A DNA stretch of 64,000 nucleotides from Turnera subulata. Its lineage: Eukaryota; Streptophyta; Magnoliopsida; Malpighiales; Passifloraceae. The position numbers and the translations under genes are program-made. Positions 26,336 through 39,578 of this stretch are shown here, in pieces (the stretch's first letter is position 1; every line of letters starts with the position of its first letter). The stretch is from assembly GCA_028386065.3 (NCBI GenBank), contig JAKUCV010003177.1, forward strand, positions 300,704-364,703. Reading direction: 5' to 3'. The notes beneath the pieces were generated by a model. It was not told the DNA's origin. It did not search any database and saw only the letters and a list, made by a program, of their open reading frames with translations.

Positions 26336-29300
26336 ATTTTATCATATGTAAATTATATGTAATAGCAAGATAAATAAGCATAGATATTGTCATAAAAACA
26401 TGTTCAAACAAAATAAAGTTCTAAAATTTATCATGGGAAATTCTACATTTATCAGATTCTAACGAAATTCCAAGTGGTTGTAGCAAAAACCCCCTACCAC
26501 ACAGTGCAATTCGTAATGAATTGGGATTAATTTGCAATTCTTAATATTCAATTTCCTATTTCAAAAAGGTGGAATTACTAATCTCTCACGTTTGACTTTT
26601 CTGTTCCGGCAATACTCTGGAAAGTGACAAAAGGTTAGATGTAAATACTCACCCTTAATCTATTGCCCATGTATAAAAAATAGTTGGGTTTCTGTCTTTT
26701 GTCGGAAATAATAATTAATAACTAATACCACATAGCTGTCTCATTGGAGAAAAGGATTTACCGAGTGGCAACTACTTTTGTTTCTGTTACGTAGAGGACA
26801 AACCAACAAAAGATTAAAATACATAAAGCATGAGGAGGAGGAGGTGTTGGGATTAGTATTTAAGTTGGATTAATGAATGTAAGAGAAATAATATATAATT
26901 ATTGAAATTCGATCTGGGAATGATTGATGGAATTGTTTATTAACTGAGATATGGTCGTCTGCTTGTCTTACAAGAGTACCACCACTGAGTTGTCATTATC
27001 AGAGAAAAGAGTGGTCATTAGCATGCTTAAATTTAAATTGGTTTTTCATTTTGTCCATATAGTCCAATTCAACGACAACCGAAAATGATATACACCAAAC
27101 CTTTAATGGAAACTTTTATATATATATTTCCTGTGCTTATACTTATCGACACCCACTTATATGAATGCATATCCATATTATATATAGTGGGCAGTTCGAT
27201 AAAATTCATATTATAGGAGCTACAGGTTTTAAGTTTCTAGCGTACTATCATGTTTAGATCAAATTTCAAGTAAAAATGAGAATGTTATTTTCATTTTTTA
27301 AAACTTTTCAAATTCATTTTGCTATTGTCCGTAAAAATTTCGGTACACTATCTAATTAAATGGTTCGCATACATTAAAAAAAAACTAATTAAACGGATTT
27401 ATGTGATCTACACATGATGTGTGGGATATCCTTTTCAAATACTTGAATTTCACAGCAAACAAAAAACTTGCAATGCGAAAATTCTCCAAGAAACAAGTTA
27501 GGGGAAGATTTTGTATAAAACACCCACTTGATAAATTTTTTGTCACTAATAATATCATGACTAATTTTTTGTCGAGAAATTTCCATGTTGTAGACTTTTG
27601 GACAAAATCAAACTTAACACTGAAGCATGATTCTCTCGCCTTTTAATGTTAGTTCTTGGATACCAATCGTATTAAACCATGCAACTCCTGAAATTGACCA
27701 AAGAGTGGAAGAAAACGCAGACCCGTATAAGGTAATAAGATTAATCCAACAATTCAAAAATAACAATGCGTGCACGCAAATATCCAACAAGCCATGATCA
27801 GGTTCTTAAGAATATACTTTGCACAGATATATATGGCGCTGTAGAAGATAACTAGATAAGTATGTATATATATAGATATAGATTGGATCACTCGGGACTT
27901 CTCCTGATTAACTTTTTTATAACGGTAATTGATCATTATCAATCAATCTCGAGTGATTATTATTTTTTCTTCTCCATCTCTTTCTATGTGGACTTTTTAA
28001 TTAACTTCAGATATGTAGAATATAATATTTATGCACTGTTGATTAATTAATTAACAAATAATTAAGACATCCTACCAATTTCTACATTCTTTTAATTCTT
28101 CACTCGATTGTGACATATCTGTCACCTTTCAATAAATGTTTGGACTCATCATATTTTCTCAAGGTTGTTTATGACTTTTGGTATCTTAATATACCTAAGA
28201 GCGCGCACTGTATACACAAACACAATTTCGGGAAAAACTAAATAAGTGATATTTAGAAATTTTGTTGCGAGTAAAAAGGAAATGCTGGCTTTAGCTCATA
28301 AATAATGTTTGTTTCTTTTACGTTGGTTTTCATTATTTTCTAGATTATACTATTTGCAAGTGCAGAATTTTCCCCAGTTAAATTAAAGCATGTGGGATTT
28401 ATACATAAAAGGATTTTTTTTTGATTAATTAAGTGATACATAGGAATGACGTATTATTGTTTGGTGCTCCTACGATTGGAATCCAATAATTAATCACACT
28501 CATGAGTGAGAAATGACGATTAATTCTTTTTTATAATGGGCAGAAAATTACACATCCCGACCCTTCTAATTTTACAAGAGTTACTACGCTGTTACTGGAT
28601 AGTGATCTAATTAATAATTATTAACGTCACTGTACTTAATAAACACAGGTCCACATTAAATGTGCCAACGACGTTAAGAGAAACAAACAACTATAGAAGG
28701 ACAGTAACATCATATGATATATCCGACCATACGTAAACTATCTCTAATTAAATTTATTCCTTCCCTTGGTTATCTTATTTGCATTTAGAATTAATCCTCC
28801 TTGTTGTCATAATGTTCGTGTATGTTTTATTGCTACAAAAAGACGATCTAACATGTAGGTTAGCACATAGAATTCCTGCTTAATTATTTATAGTTGAGCC
28901 TTTAATAATATAGGATTCGAGGGGGGAATTAAGTCCAAACCAAGCCATCTTTCGATCTTGAGGGTCGGTTTCGATAGTACTAATATTTTAATTGATTAAG
29001 AAGGATTAAGGCATGTGTTGAGGAATCCTATGATCAGGCATGAACAAGTTGAAACAAAAATACACACTCTTTGATGAGTCATATTCGACCTCGCGGAAAT
29101 GGCAGGCCAGGTATTCAAGAATGTCGATTTCATGAAATTAATTGATGGTTTGGATATAGTAATTAGTATACTATAATCAGGACATTGAAAAATGGGCTGC
29201 TGCTCAGTCGTCATTGCATGACACAACATCATGTCGGTGTCAATTCATTTTTGACAAAAGACAGAGCAAAACGACTCAAAATTATCATGTTAGTTATTGT

Positions 29301-31723
29301 TTGAGTCTATCGTATTATTGCACTTGCAATACAATATTGTGTTCTACGTGAAGAAGAAGAAGAACTACAATAAGCTAGGTTATTAATAAACAAATTTATC
29401 AACCTAGCTTTCTATAACAAGTTAAATCACATGATAACAAATCATTTGTAAAAAAATTATCTTTTTTTTTTTTTGCGATTTCATCAAGGAGTTTGGCAAC
29501 CAATTCGTCTCTTTCATCCAAATTTCTTATTATGAGATAGGTACTTTGCACTGAATTTAAAAGATTGCTTCCATTTTAAATTAATTAACAAAAAAATTGC
29601 TTCCATTTAATTTTTTCCCCATCTATCAAGAGGAGATCGAACTGATGATGATAAGGAAACAATTTCTCTCAGATATATGGCGTTATTCCTTTTTATGTGT
29701 CATCATTAAGAAATGGACGTATTTATACTATATTATAATTTCTGATTCCCTATAAAATATACGAATTGCATCACATGATATTCTATGCGGCTCCATGCTG
29801 ATCCGAATGGGTCCGTATGTGTTCTGTATATTTCTAACATGCTAATTATTCCAATCTACAGGTCAAATTAATAGTAGTAAAATGAATAGAGAGAGAAGAA
29901 TATAGGCAAACGAATATGAAGACAAGCGATAGCTGCTTGGTCCTCATTTGTTTTTTTTTGGGTCGAATAAGAAGAAAGCCAAAGCAAATAAAACAAGTGA
30001 AGGGATGAGAAAGAATAGGGTTATGGGCTGGTAGAGAAGTATAGAGATGGCACTCCCGACAAAGATCTGGCAGTACGGACAAGACATGCTATATATTCCC
30101 CTCCTTACTTCAATCCCCCTTAATATCCCCAAAAGAATAACCTAATTTTGTTGCTAAGTTGCCTGTCATGGCTGCCTCGAGATTTAAGGGTTTTTTTGTT
30201 TGTTTGTTTGTTTAACATTGAAATGCGGTTCAAGAGAATATATGTCGTGGACAAAAACCTTAAATTAATCCGAGGAGAATGATTCCATTTACGTACGCTT
30301 TGGTTTTCTTAATCAATTAGAATGGAATGTTCTTGGAAATCGCAAGTTGTTTGTGGTCTTAATTTTTTTGTGAACTTTGATAATTTTAGAAAGATTATCA
30401 CCGTCAATTCCAAAGCCAATACTAATAAGAATTGATAACGATTTCAATGGAAAGCTCTTCGTCCATTACATAAAAATAAAAGTTAATTAATCCTGCTTCA
30501 CCCACCTTGAAGTGCTAACTAATTTTATTGATAATACGTAATTTTTGGAGTGCAATTATTTTTATCACCAGTGTTCATATTACTCCGTATATAAGGTAGT
30601 TTCCTTTATTTAACTATCTAAAATTTAAGATTGAAAAATTATTTCATTGGTTTTGTGCCCAGAAGAGTGAGAAATAGTCGTACTAGGTGCTTTAATAAAT
30701 AAAGACTTTGTATATATTTCATTGAAAAAACAATATTGCTGTCGCATACAAATTATTCTGCTGAATATACATAATCAAGAATTTTTAAAATATATGTTCA
30801 ATTGTAAGTATTATACAAGTAAGCTCACTTCTAGTTTTATCCAAAGCATGCAGAGTCATATGAGATGGAAGAACGATAATTAATATTTGATGGATAATTA
30901 ATGTGCTCCAGAATCAACGGAATTATAAAATTTTGAGAAAATATAATTACTTGCGAGAACATAGTACTATATTCGAGCCTTACAAAATTTAAGAAAGAAA
31001 GGTCCCTAACAAAAACCACTTTGGGAAAACTGCAATCATTAAAATTAGACGATACTGTGCTGGGGGATATCTCAACTCGATCCTAGATTTTGACCTCTCC
31101 TGGTATGTTTTGTTGGACCATGACGATACATGAATCTCACATTTACCCCATTTTTTTTTTTGGCACTTCCACCAAGTGATCGATCACAAGAAAGCTTACA
31201 TTGTTACTTTTGCACTGAGCAACTGCCGACCATAATATAATACTCTACGTATACGTACTACATTTCTGTATAGAATTATATGACACAACATCACTCACAT
31301 GTTACACCAAGTTTTACTAGTTCATTCTCTCATCAGTCTGACGTAGTACGTAGTCACTGCCACCTTTTTTTGTATATTTAAGTAATCAGCCACTGATGAA
31401 ATTTATCCCTATTTCCCTAGTTAAAAACCAATTCAGTATATGACACCTGAGAATAAATCTGCCAGGAATAGGCTACAATAGATTCGCAGTTATAAGGGAC
31501 ATAACCAGCAATAAGTCGCAGGCCGACATACCTAATTAAGTTTCTAACAATGGGAAGGTGTTCAGTTAGTCGAATGAGATTCGCGCATGTGACTGGTGGT
31601 AGCTAGGAATCGACACTTTTATGTAAGTATGAAGATATCTAACAAAATTCTCGGCACATAGCTAGCCTCCTATATATGTTGCATGCTTTTTCAAACTATC
31701 AAGTCCAAAATATCAAGAATTTT

Positions 31724-31901
31724 CACCATATTGGACTTAGTGGCAAACGACTTAGCTCGGCTTAATCGAGATATCGGTTTCAATCCTCATGTACGCCGAA
31801 AATCTCCATCAGGAGATTAACCCACCATAACTCAGTGCACAATTCGGAGTAAATCTGAATTAGTCGGGGTAAAATTTCGGATATCAGATGGGGAACAAAA
31901 A
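31724..31901 (+). mobile_element. Degenerate SINE of the dispersed family
   Basis: Carries TTGGACTTAGTGGCAAACGA (A-box region), GATATCGGTTTCAATCC (B-box region), AAAATCTCCATCAGGAGATT, then AATCTGAATTAGTCGGGGT and GGGGAACAAAAAAA. The flanks AAGAATTTT (31715-31723) and AAGAATTTC (31902-31910) may be an eroded target-site duplication. Confidence 0.72.
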
Positions 31902-32278
31902 AAGAATTTCTATGTATGAAAATTGAAAAATAATATCAATTTGTTGCCCCAAAAATAAGTAAGACTACCCATAATTGTGGAAGTGCAATTATTTGAAATT
32001 TTTTTTACAAATGCAATTGACTTATTGTGATGAGAGCTCCCAAAAGTTATATATGATTGGAGAATCGAACATATTAGGATAATTTAGATTTCGAAGTGTC
32101 ATTGGCTAACTAAGCGGAAAGGGGGAAAAAAACATACCTCTCAATTCGAAATCAATTTGCCAACGATCTTGTTCTGAAAAGAGGCAAGGCAATTGGAGAA
32201 CTTTCTCTTTTATACATGTATGTTTTATCTCTTTCGATGTCAATTTAATTTTATCTTTCCTCGTCAATAAAATGTGGC

Positions 32279-32284
32279 CACGTG
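32279..32284. promoter_or_regulatory. G-box (CACGTG) upstream of the bHLH gene
   Basis: A palindromic CACGTG within GCCACGTGG lies about 490 bases before the bHLH start codon. G-boxes bind bHLH and bZIP factors. A regulatory role is only inferred from position. Confidence 0.4.
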
Positions 32285-32410
32285 GAGAAACTACAACAAA
32301 AGACGACTGTAGACCACATTCATTGTAGTAGTGAAACCATTTTCTTCTTTTCCGGGATTTGTTAATTAATTAACCCGAATTCCTACCGCCTTTTTCCTTC
32401 CCACTTTGAG

Positions 32411-32520
32411 ATAAAGCAAAAGCAGGGAAAAAGAAAGAAAGAAAAGAAAATATAACAAGGAAAGAAAAAGGGAAGAAAAGCAAAGCAATAAAGAAAGAAA
32501 GAAAGAAGAGAGAGAGGGGG
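32411..32520. repeat. GA-rich purine tract in bHLH promoter or 5' UTR
   Basis: About 110 bases that are almost all A and G, with AAAGAAAGAAAG and GAGAGAGAGG units. GA/CT-rich tracts are common near plant transcription starts, so this may be promoter or 5' UTR of the gene starting at 32770. Confidence 0.6.
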
Positions 32521-32769
32521 AGACAAATGTATTTCTCAAACCTCTATGATTTAAATTCTGTCCACAACAGGACTTGAAGGTTTCCTCTCTACTTAATTCA
32601 GTATAGAAAGAAAGACCCCTCAAACTTTCTACAAAGACCTTGTTTGGGAGCTTCAAGAAAAGGAAACAAGAAAAGGGAAAGAGCAGCAGAACTCTAGCTA
32701 AAGAGAGGTTCAGGAAGATTCATTTACAAAAGTTTTGAGAAACAGATTTATATTCTTGTGGGGGGGGCA

Positions 32770-35735
32770 ATGAATCAAGGTGTTTTGCAGAGCTCACCTG
32801 TGCAGCAAATGATGGCCGGAAACCCTAACTTGTGGAGCATCAATAACATGAGGCCACCAATATCTCATCCACACCCTTCTTCTTCTTCTCCCTTTCTGCC
32901 TCCTCCTCCTCATCTTTTCCCTCCCCACTACGCACCACCAAATTCTTCATCCTCGTCTTCCTCATCAGCTTCTTCACTTCCTCTTCCTTCTTGGCTTGAT
33001 AATCATCAAGAACAACTTCCAGAGTCTTGGAGCCAACTGCTCATGTAAATACCTCTCTATATATAGCTAGCTACTCCTCTCTATGGGCTGCATCTATCTA
33101 TCCTTTGTGTAACCCTTTCATTTCTTCTTGTAACTTTACACTAATAAATATCCTATACTTGTCTGTGTGGTGATTCATTATTGAACATGTATATATGACA
33201 TACTCTACATATCATGATTAGTTGTAGCAAATATGGAAGCCATGCATCTAATTTGGTTTGTGCTACTGTGAATTTTAGGGGCGGATTGGTCAGTGACGAA
33301 GATCATAAGGGCCACATGAACCAATTCCAAGCTAAAAGGCAGCTGGAGAGCTGGGAGGAGCAAGGGTTACATCAGGCAGCTTCAAGCTGTGCTTCAGTTG
33401 TGGATGTGAAGCAAGAAAACTCAGGAAGCTGCAGCTACGTGTATGGACATGCAAATAATGAAGATTTCCAGGCAGCGAAACCTGGTACCTGGTCCTCATC
33501 ACAGATGATGCCTGTTTCTTCCCCCAGGTCCTGCGTCACGAGTTTCAGCAGTAACATGTTGGATTTTTCTACAAATAAGGGAGATGGAAGGCATCCCCCA
33601 CCAGATCGATCTTCTGAGGTGAGTCTTAAAGGGAATAAGTACTGAGGTTTCCCTTTTTTGTTTTTTTTTCTTTCTCTGCGTTAACTTCTTCGATCTAGCT
33701 AGAAATCCTGAATATTTCCCAAGTAATTGCAACATGTCTTTACTTTTTAGGCAGATATTTGGCTATTAGCTAGTTAGTAGAACTAATGAACCTTTCTTAA
33801 GACTTGCATTAACTGTTAATTTGTCTGTTGGGTAAGTAAGTTTAAAGTTGATAAATTATGCCAGCTTCCTATCAAAAAAGAAAAGCTAGATGCAGTAATA
33901 TTATTATATGCATTTGTTACACTGTCCTATCTTCCTTTTTTCGTAGTGTAATAGCACTGCAACTGGTGGGGCAGTGAAGAAAGCAAGAGTTCAACCTTCT
34001 TCTTCCCAATCCACCTTTAAGGTAATGTTATACGTCTGCGTAGAATGATCCTCTCTTTCAGAGAAAATGCACGACACAGCACGCACGCACATGCACAAAC
34101 CCTCATACACAACATTCATGGGGCAACACTGTTGTCTTTCTCTAATGTCCATATTCTTGAACCATAACGATTCTTTTCTCCTTTTTCTCATTTGTCCATT
34201 AATGAGAAAAGAAAGGGCAAGGAATAATTTTATCTTCAAAGTCGTTCTCTTCAGACTCTTGGATTTACATCGTGATTTTATTTCAATGGCCTGCAGGTGA
34301 GGAAAGAAAAATTAGGTGATAGAATCACTGCGCTTCACCAACTAGTTTCTCCATTTGGGAAGGTAATAAACGCTCACCTAAACAAGCATTTAACAAAGCC
34401 ATGAGGGTGTAAATTGAACAATTAATAATGAATGTAGTTATAAGCAATCACAGCTCTATATAAGAATAACCATGTAAGAATCATTTTCCGCCGATAATTA
34501 ATTAATAATTAAAGGCTTAACTTTTGAGGTAATATCTTTTAGTTTATGTTTGTATATAGAACTAAAGTTTTTTTTGCTTAAAGCTATAAAGAAGACAAGA
34601 AAATGTGACTTTGGATGCTTGTGGTGTGGTATTTTTCACTTTTGCAGACTGACACAGCGTCTGTCTTGTTAGAAGCTATTGGGTACATCAGATTCCTTCA
34701 AAGCCAAATTGAGGTGATGTTTCTTTCATCCTTTTCATTTTTGCAAACAACCATGTATGGCACACTGAAAGAGCTATGTCACGATGTTCCTGTAACATTC
34801 TTTTAGTGATTGGATTCCTAAACGGATTCCCTTCTATTATCTTCCTTCAATGCAGGCTCTCAGCTTACCGTACTTGGGCAGTGGACCAGGAAACATGAGG
34901 CAGCAACAACAACAATCTGTAAGGAAACTAAAAGAAATCCATAATTTCTCAATTCCCAAAGCAAATACAGCAACCTCACTCCCTCTTTCCTGCTAATCAA
35001 ACACACTTTGCAGATTTGCATGATATAAGTGTATTTGTTTATATTGGTGTGGCATTAATTTTATTATCTCTAATTTCTTTTGATAGGTCCCAAGGGAAAG
35101 GAATTGTATATTTCCTGAGGACCCTGGTCAGGTATGCTTTATTGGATCCATTAATTAAACTAGTTTGGAGAAAAATACTTTTTAACTAATCCTGCTTTAC
35201 TTTCATGAATCTTTTTCTTTTCCCTCTAAATCAAAGATAATAAAACTCCTAGAAGCACGAATTTTCAGCTTTATTTGTATTACAAAATGGCTCTTGACTT
35301 AGAAAAAAAAAACATTAAACTGTCAAAAATATAGCATGGACAATATATACTAACATATATCTCTATATCGATTCCTTTGACTAGTTGTTGAACGATAACT
35401 GCATAAAGAGGAAAGGAGTTTCTGAGCAGGTACAATTTCTTGTTTTCACATCAGAAACCCAGCGATCTTACTTTCTCCCGAAAAGCTTTCTCTTTTATGT
35501 CATTGTGAATCTTGTTTATCAATAAAGTGGCAACACATGCAGAAGCCTGACAGTAGCCCTTTTTTCTCTTCTTCTTTAAATAATGTTGTACGTATAGGAC
35601 TCATCACACGAAGGACCAAAAGACCTGAGGAGTAGAGGGTTGTGCCTGGTTCCTGTTTCATGCACACTCCAAGTTGGCAGCAGCGACAATGGAGCTGACT
35701 ACTGGGCTCCTGCTTTTGGTGGTGGATTCCGGTAG
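32770..35735 (+). CDS. bHLH transcription factor, bHLH68/bHLH133-like
   Basis: Nine exons: 32770-33044, 33279-33618, 33947-34021, 34297-34362, 34648-34713, 34856-34918, 35087-35131, 35385-35429 and 35598-35735. They encode 370 aa. Seen: the N-terminal signature [20 protein letters not shown], a Pro/Ser-rich low-complexity segment, [20 protein letters not shown] leading into helix 1, the loop LVSPFGKTDTASVL, helix 2 [20 protein letters not shown] (bHLH about residues 228-280), and the conserved tail [21 protein letters not shown] through ADYWAPAFG. The basic region lacks the His-Glu-Arg set of E-box binders, which is normal for this atypical subgroup. It probably acts as a nuclear dimeric regulator. 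A GTG at 32758 is in frame, but 32770 is the first ATG and matches the family. Confidence 0.95.
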
Positions 35736-37239
35736 ATTGCATGCAATTCTGGTGGAAGCACACACATGCATTGCTAAATCCTTCACAAGAGAATGATATA
35801 ACATCATGAGCAGTCACTCTGCTAAACATCTAAGGCTGATTGCTCATGATGCTATACAATATTTCCACCATATGTGTGTTCTTCACAAATGGATCACATG
35901 AACTAGAAGTCTTTAATTAGAAGTATTCCCTAATTTTAAGTTAAGAATTATCTATGTTATTTCTTTGCTTTGCCAGCTGCTAGCTAGGCATAAGATGTTA
36001 GTTTTCAATGTATATGCAGTTTTAGCATGATTAATCATTTCATGAATCCTGCTCTGGAAGCATCATTAGTTATGGGTTACTTTCGGTCATTGGAATATCT
36101 TATTTCGTATGATTTTGACACCATGGAAACCTAAACCAATTAGTCTCGAGTAAAAAAAGTACAATCCTTCAAAAGAAAAGTAAAAAAATTGTCAAAAGGA
36201 CAAGGAGGTTTGTGATTGGTTGTCGAACTTGGATGGACAAATTGCATAGCTTGGAGGAATATGGATTAATAATGAGTCTAGTCTAGTGCCATTTCCTTAA
36301 AATATGTGTCGGAATTTTACTTCCTGTCGGGAGGTTTTGAAAGCCTAGACCCGCCATACAATTCTGCTATTCTAAGAGTTGTCAGCTATATGTACTTGAT
36401 CTAATTAACTCTTTCTTCTTAATTTTGGAAATCTTTTCCACAAATGCTTGAAGTTGAAGTCAATGAATTTTAAATTCTTTATGAAACAAGAAAGAAAGTT
36501 GACACAAGTCACTCAACTTTCTGTTGCAATTATTCTGCCCCGACAATAAAACAAGGAAGAAGATGCTTCAAGTACTGCAGATGGAAGAATTAAGAAGACA
36601 AGGAAATTGAAAAAATGGAACAGAAACTAAACAATTCTATAGAAATTGAATAATAAATAAGGTTAATTGCCATGTTTTAGAGCAAGCTATCTAGATTAAT
36701 ATTATCTCATCATCAGGAACAACTTTGGTAGGATATGCAGACTGCAGTTAAGAGTAGTAAGCCAAGAACAAAATAAAGCAGAAATTTGGTAGAAAGTTTT
36801 ATTTCTTATGATTAATTAATATGGACTGGTGGGTTTTAAATTATCTTTAATTTCCTGCTAGGTGACTTGATTTAAACAAACTACATCTTCAAACTTTCTT
36901 GGTTTCTCATGATTTTGTCTCTTGGAATTTTCTACCATCTGTCATTTACCTACACATCCCATCAAATCGTTTGCTCAAAGCAGTATAGTCAAGTGGACCC
37001 GCCAGACAATTCGTCTTCTATCAGCCTTAAGCCACCGGGCTGGCTGATTTCTGCTTGCCCTTAAATCAACAAACATCAATAATTCAATGTAGAAGGTGAA
37101 ACCATACGATACATGTCGCACCCAGAAACTAGAAAAGATATATAGCCGTGGCAGAGAAGATAAGGAACCTGTGAACTGTTCTCAAAAGCTGCTACATATG
37201 TAACCCTTATTCGTAGCAATAATGTATCCACCTTCATGC

Positions 37240-37369
37240 AGGCCATCGGAGTTTTGCCCTGATGAATAGCGGTCCTGGTTGGTTGTGACACATACACGAG
37301 GATTCGAGCTCGAAACATCACTTATACGGAACCAAATCGCTTACCAATTAGACCAATCCTATATTAATT
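37240..37369 (-). mobile_element. Degenerate SINE of the dispersed family
   Basis: On the minus strand: GATTGGTCTAATTGGTAAGC (A-box region), GATTTGGTTCCG, then GAGCTCGAATCCTCGTGTAT (B-box region), followed by divergent sequence with GCAAAACTCCGATGG. The first half is well preserved; the second half is eroded. Confidence 0.68.
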
Positions 37370-38908
37370 AATAACTAGTAGCATTTTTGTTTTTGGAAGA
37401 ATAGCAGGGTCTTGCTTTGATTAATTTGTATCTTTGATTTTTTTCTCTCGTCCTGTTTTACTTTTCGTGACAAGAAGTCTTTAAGAAGTCGTAAAGAATA
37501 TAATGACAGGATTCCTTAATCCCATATTTGATGTGAGCTTAACAAGTACTACTCTTATATGTCTCTGCACAAAACGGAATGTCAGGAATCATTAGGGAGC
37601 AGGAATTTAACACAGATAAGCCAACGTCAATCTCACACAAGGTCATACTTATTTTTTCACAGGTTCAGGATGTGACACTTGTGAGGGTTCCTCAAGGGCA
37701 TATATTGTATATATTTTCTTTCTGGTTACTTCCTTTTTCACATCCATTTTGTTGTCGACTACATATTGGTGGCCCTCATGTCTAGTGCAACCTAAACAAT
37801 TAAGTAATATCAAGTTGGGCGGCCAAGTCATGAACCAACTTCAGGCACAACTTAGAGAGCAAATAGCTATTGGTGTCATCATCACTAGGGGATAGACATG
37901 AGTGGCTATCGATTTTTGGAAGAATTAAAAAGCAACATACGTGGTTGAACAATTTACCGGTTATTTTTCCAATTTTCCAGAAAAGTAACACATAACAGAA
38001 TAAATTATTGATCGTTTAATTTGTTTATTAATTTATATGTGGTTGGGTTATCTTCTTGACTGCGGAATTTTAAGTTTAGCTTTCAGATTTGTCCAGTGTT
38101 ATTTTGTTGATTTAGCACTTTTCATATCTTAAACACAAAAAAATAAAAAGGAAAGCTAACTGTATTTTTCAGTTGAACACAAAAGGTAATTTGGTAAATA
38201 CAAAAACATTTCAAATTCTTATACAACCGAGGACCATGAGGGCCCATCATCCGGCCCTAGCTCTTCACAATCCTGATGGGCTGCTGGGTCCATTGGGATC
38301 TTTCTCTAAGCCGAAAAAGGCCCATTAGTTTGGCACCAAGCCAGGAAGCGAACGTTGTTATTCGTTAGGTTTGCTTTCTATATAGACTGTAGTAGAAGTA
38401 AATGGGGCGCTCTAAAAGAGAGTGAAAAATCATTGTGCAGGCCACCAGTGGGTCTGTTTAGTGAGCTGGGCCTCAAGGCCCAAAATGAGGAAAGTGGACT
38501 TTCATTGGGCCATAATGAGTATGGACGATATTCTCGACTAGGTCCCAAGGCCCGATACGAGAACTGTGGGATCTCATTGGGTGATTAGGGGAGGCCCACG
38601 GCACATGCATTACACGGGCGTGTACTAGTTGACAATTAATCGAGAGGCCACAGCCACTGCACATCAATTGTTGGAAGGACCTACTAGCATATCATCTTGA
38701 ATTGGTTTTATGGGTCAACTGAGATTTGGTATTCGACAAAAAAATTGAGCTTTGACAGATATGGTCCGTACGTAGGGTACCAATTGGAGTCCTTCTACCT
38801 CATTCTTTTGGGAGGTCTTAACTAGGTAGTGACTTTTCTTCAAATTGGTTAGCTTGTTTAACTCTTTTCAATCTTTTGATTACCATCATCAAATCCCTTT
38901 CTTTGGTT

Positions 38909-39030
38909 TCCCGTATTCGGAGCATTGCTCCGACTAATCCAGATTGGATCCGAATTATGCACTAGGACTCAGAATTCGAGACCTGATATAAGCGAAACCA
39001 GGTAACTTATCACTTGAACCAACCGTACCA
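38909..39030 (-). mobile_element. Degenerate SINE of the dispersed family
   Basis: On the minus strand: ACGGTTGGTTCAAGTGATAA, TTTCGCTTATATCAGGTCTC, GAATTCTGAGTCC, a missing central block, then CCAATCTGGATTAGTCGGAG and GCTCCGAATACGGG. The internal deletion removes the region with the TCTCCATTGGGAG block. Confidence 0.68.
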
Positions 39031-39578
39031 TACTGCCATCAATCTTAAGATTAAGTTGACATGCCACCCAAAGACCAAGCAAATGTGTATTAGGGCCTGC
39101 AAAGAATTCCAGCCTGTCATTTATTGCCAAGATAGGAAACTAAAATGACACATGGAAGAACAAATGATGATGTTCAAACTGTAAGTATGTCTATATGGCC
39201 ACGAAAGAAATTATGACAGGCTCAACTCAAGACTCAAAAAGCCGGCAAAGGTCGGCAGCTCTTCCATTTACTACAACAACTCGATCGTCCGCCGAAATTC
39301 AAAGCCAGAAAATTACCCCCAACACCTCTTCACATATTGGCTTCTTTCTTGAACATGTAGTAAAGAGTAAAAAAATCATGCTTGAAAACAACAGAAAATT
39401 TCCTGTCCCCATCTACTTACTTACAAGGGCCGTCCATTCCATTAACATGCATCAAAAATTGGAAAACACAAAAAGATTGAAAGATTAATTACAATACTGT
39501 TTCGCTCCACTTAAAATTTCCAATGTAATACCTCACTACAATTTTTTTCCATTCCCTACTTTTCCTTCACTAGCTACC

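Larger units (their letters stand above)
22056..32769. other. 10.7-kb gene desert between MFDR and the bHLH gene
   Basis: Holds the MFDR promoter at its left end and the bHLH promoter at its right end. In between I see no conserved coding frame. It contains a tRNA-like fragment (23240-23292), a SINE with exact target duplication (23519-23613), a 126-bp tandem pair (24869-25122), a GC-rich SINE-like element (25379-25690), a hairpin (26268-26335) and another SINE (31724-31901). The remainder is AT-rich with many short homopolymers. Confidence 0.55.
35736..39578. other. Intergenic between bHLH and LIN genes
   Basis: No supported coding frame. It holds two minus-strand SINE copies (37240-37369 and 38909-39030). 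Between about 38230 and 38600 the sequence is rich in GGCCC/GGGCC, including a degenerate pair of roughly 70-base units around 38451-38585 that share AAGGCCC and TCATTGGG blocks; its origin is unclear. Confidence 0.5.

Noticed and set aside
9642..32769. Search for plant miRNA precursors in the long intergenic regions
   Set aside because: By eye I found none of the well-known conserved miRNA sequences; a proper search needs small-RNA data.
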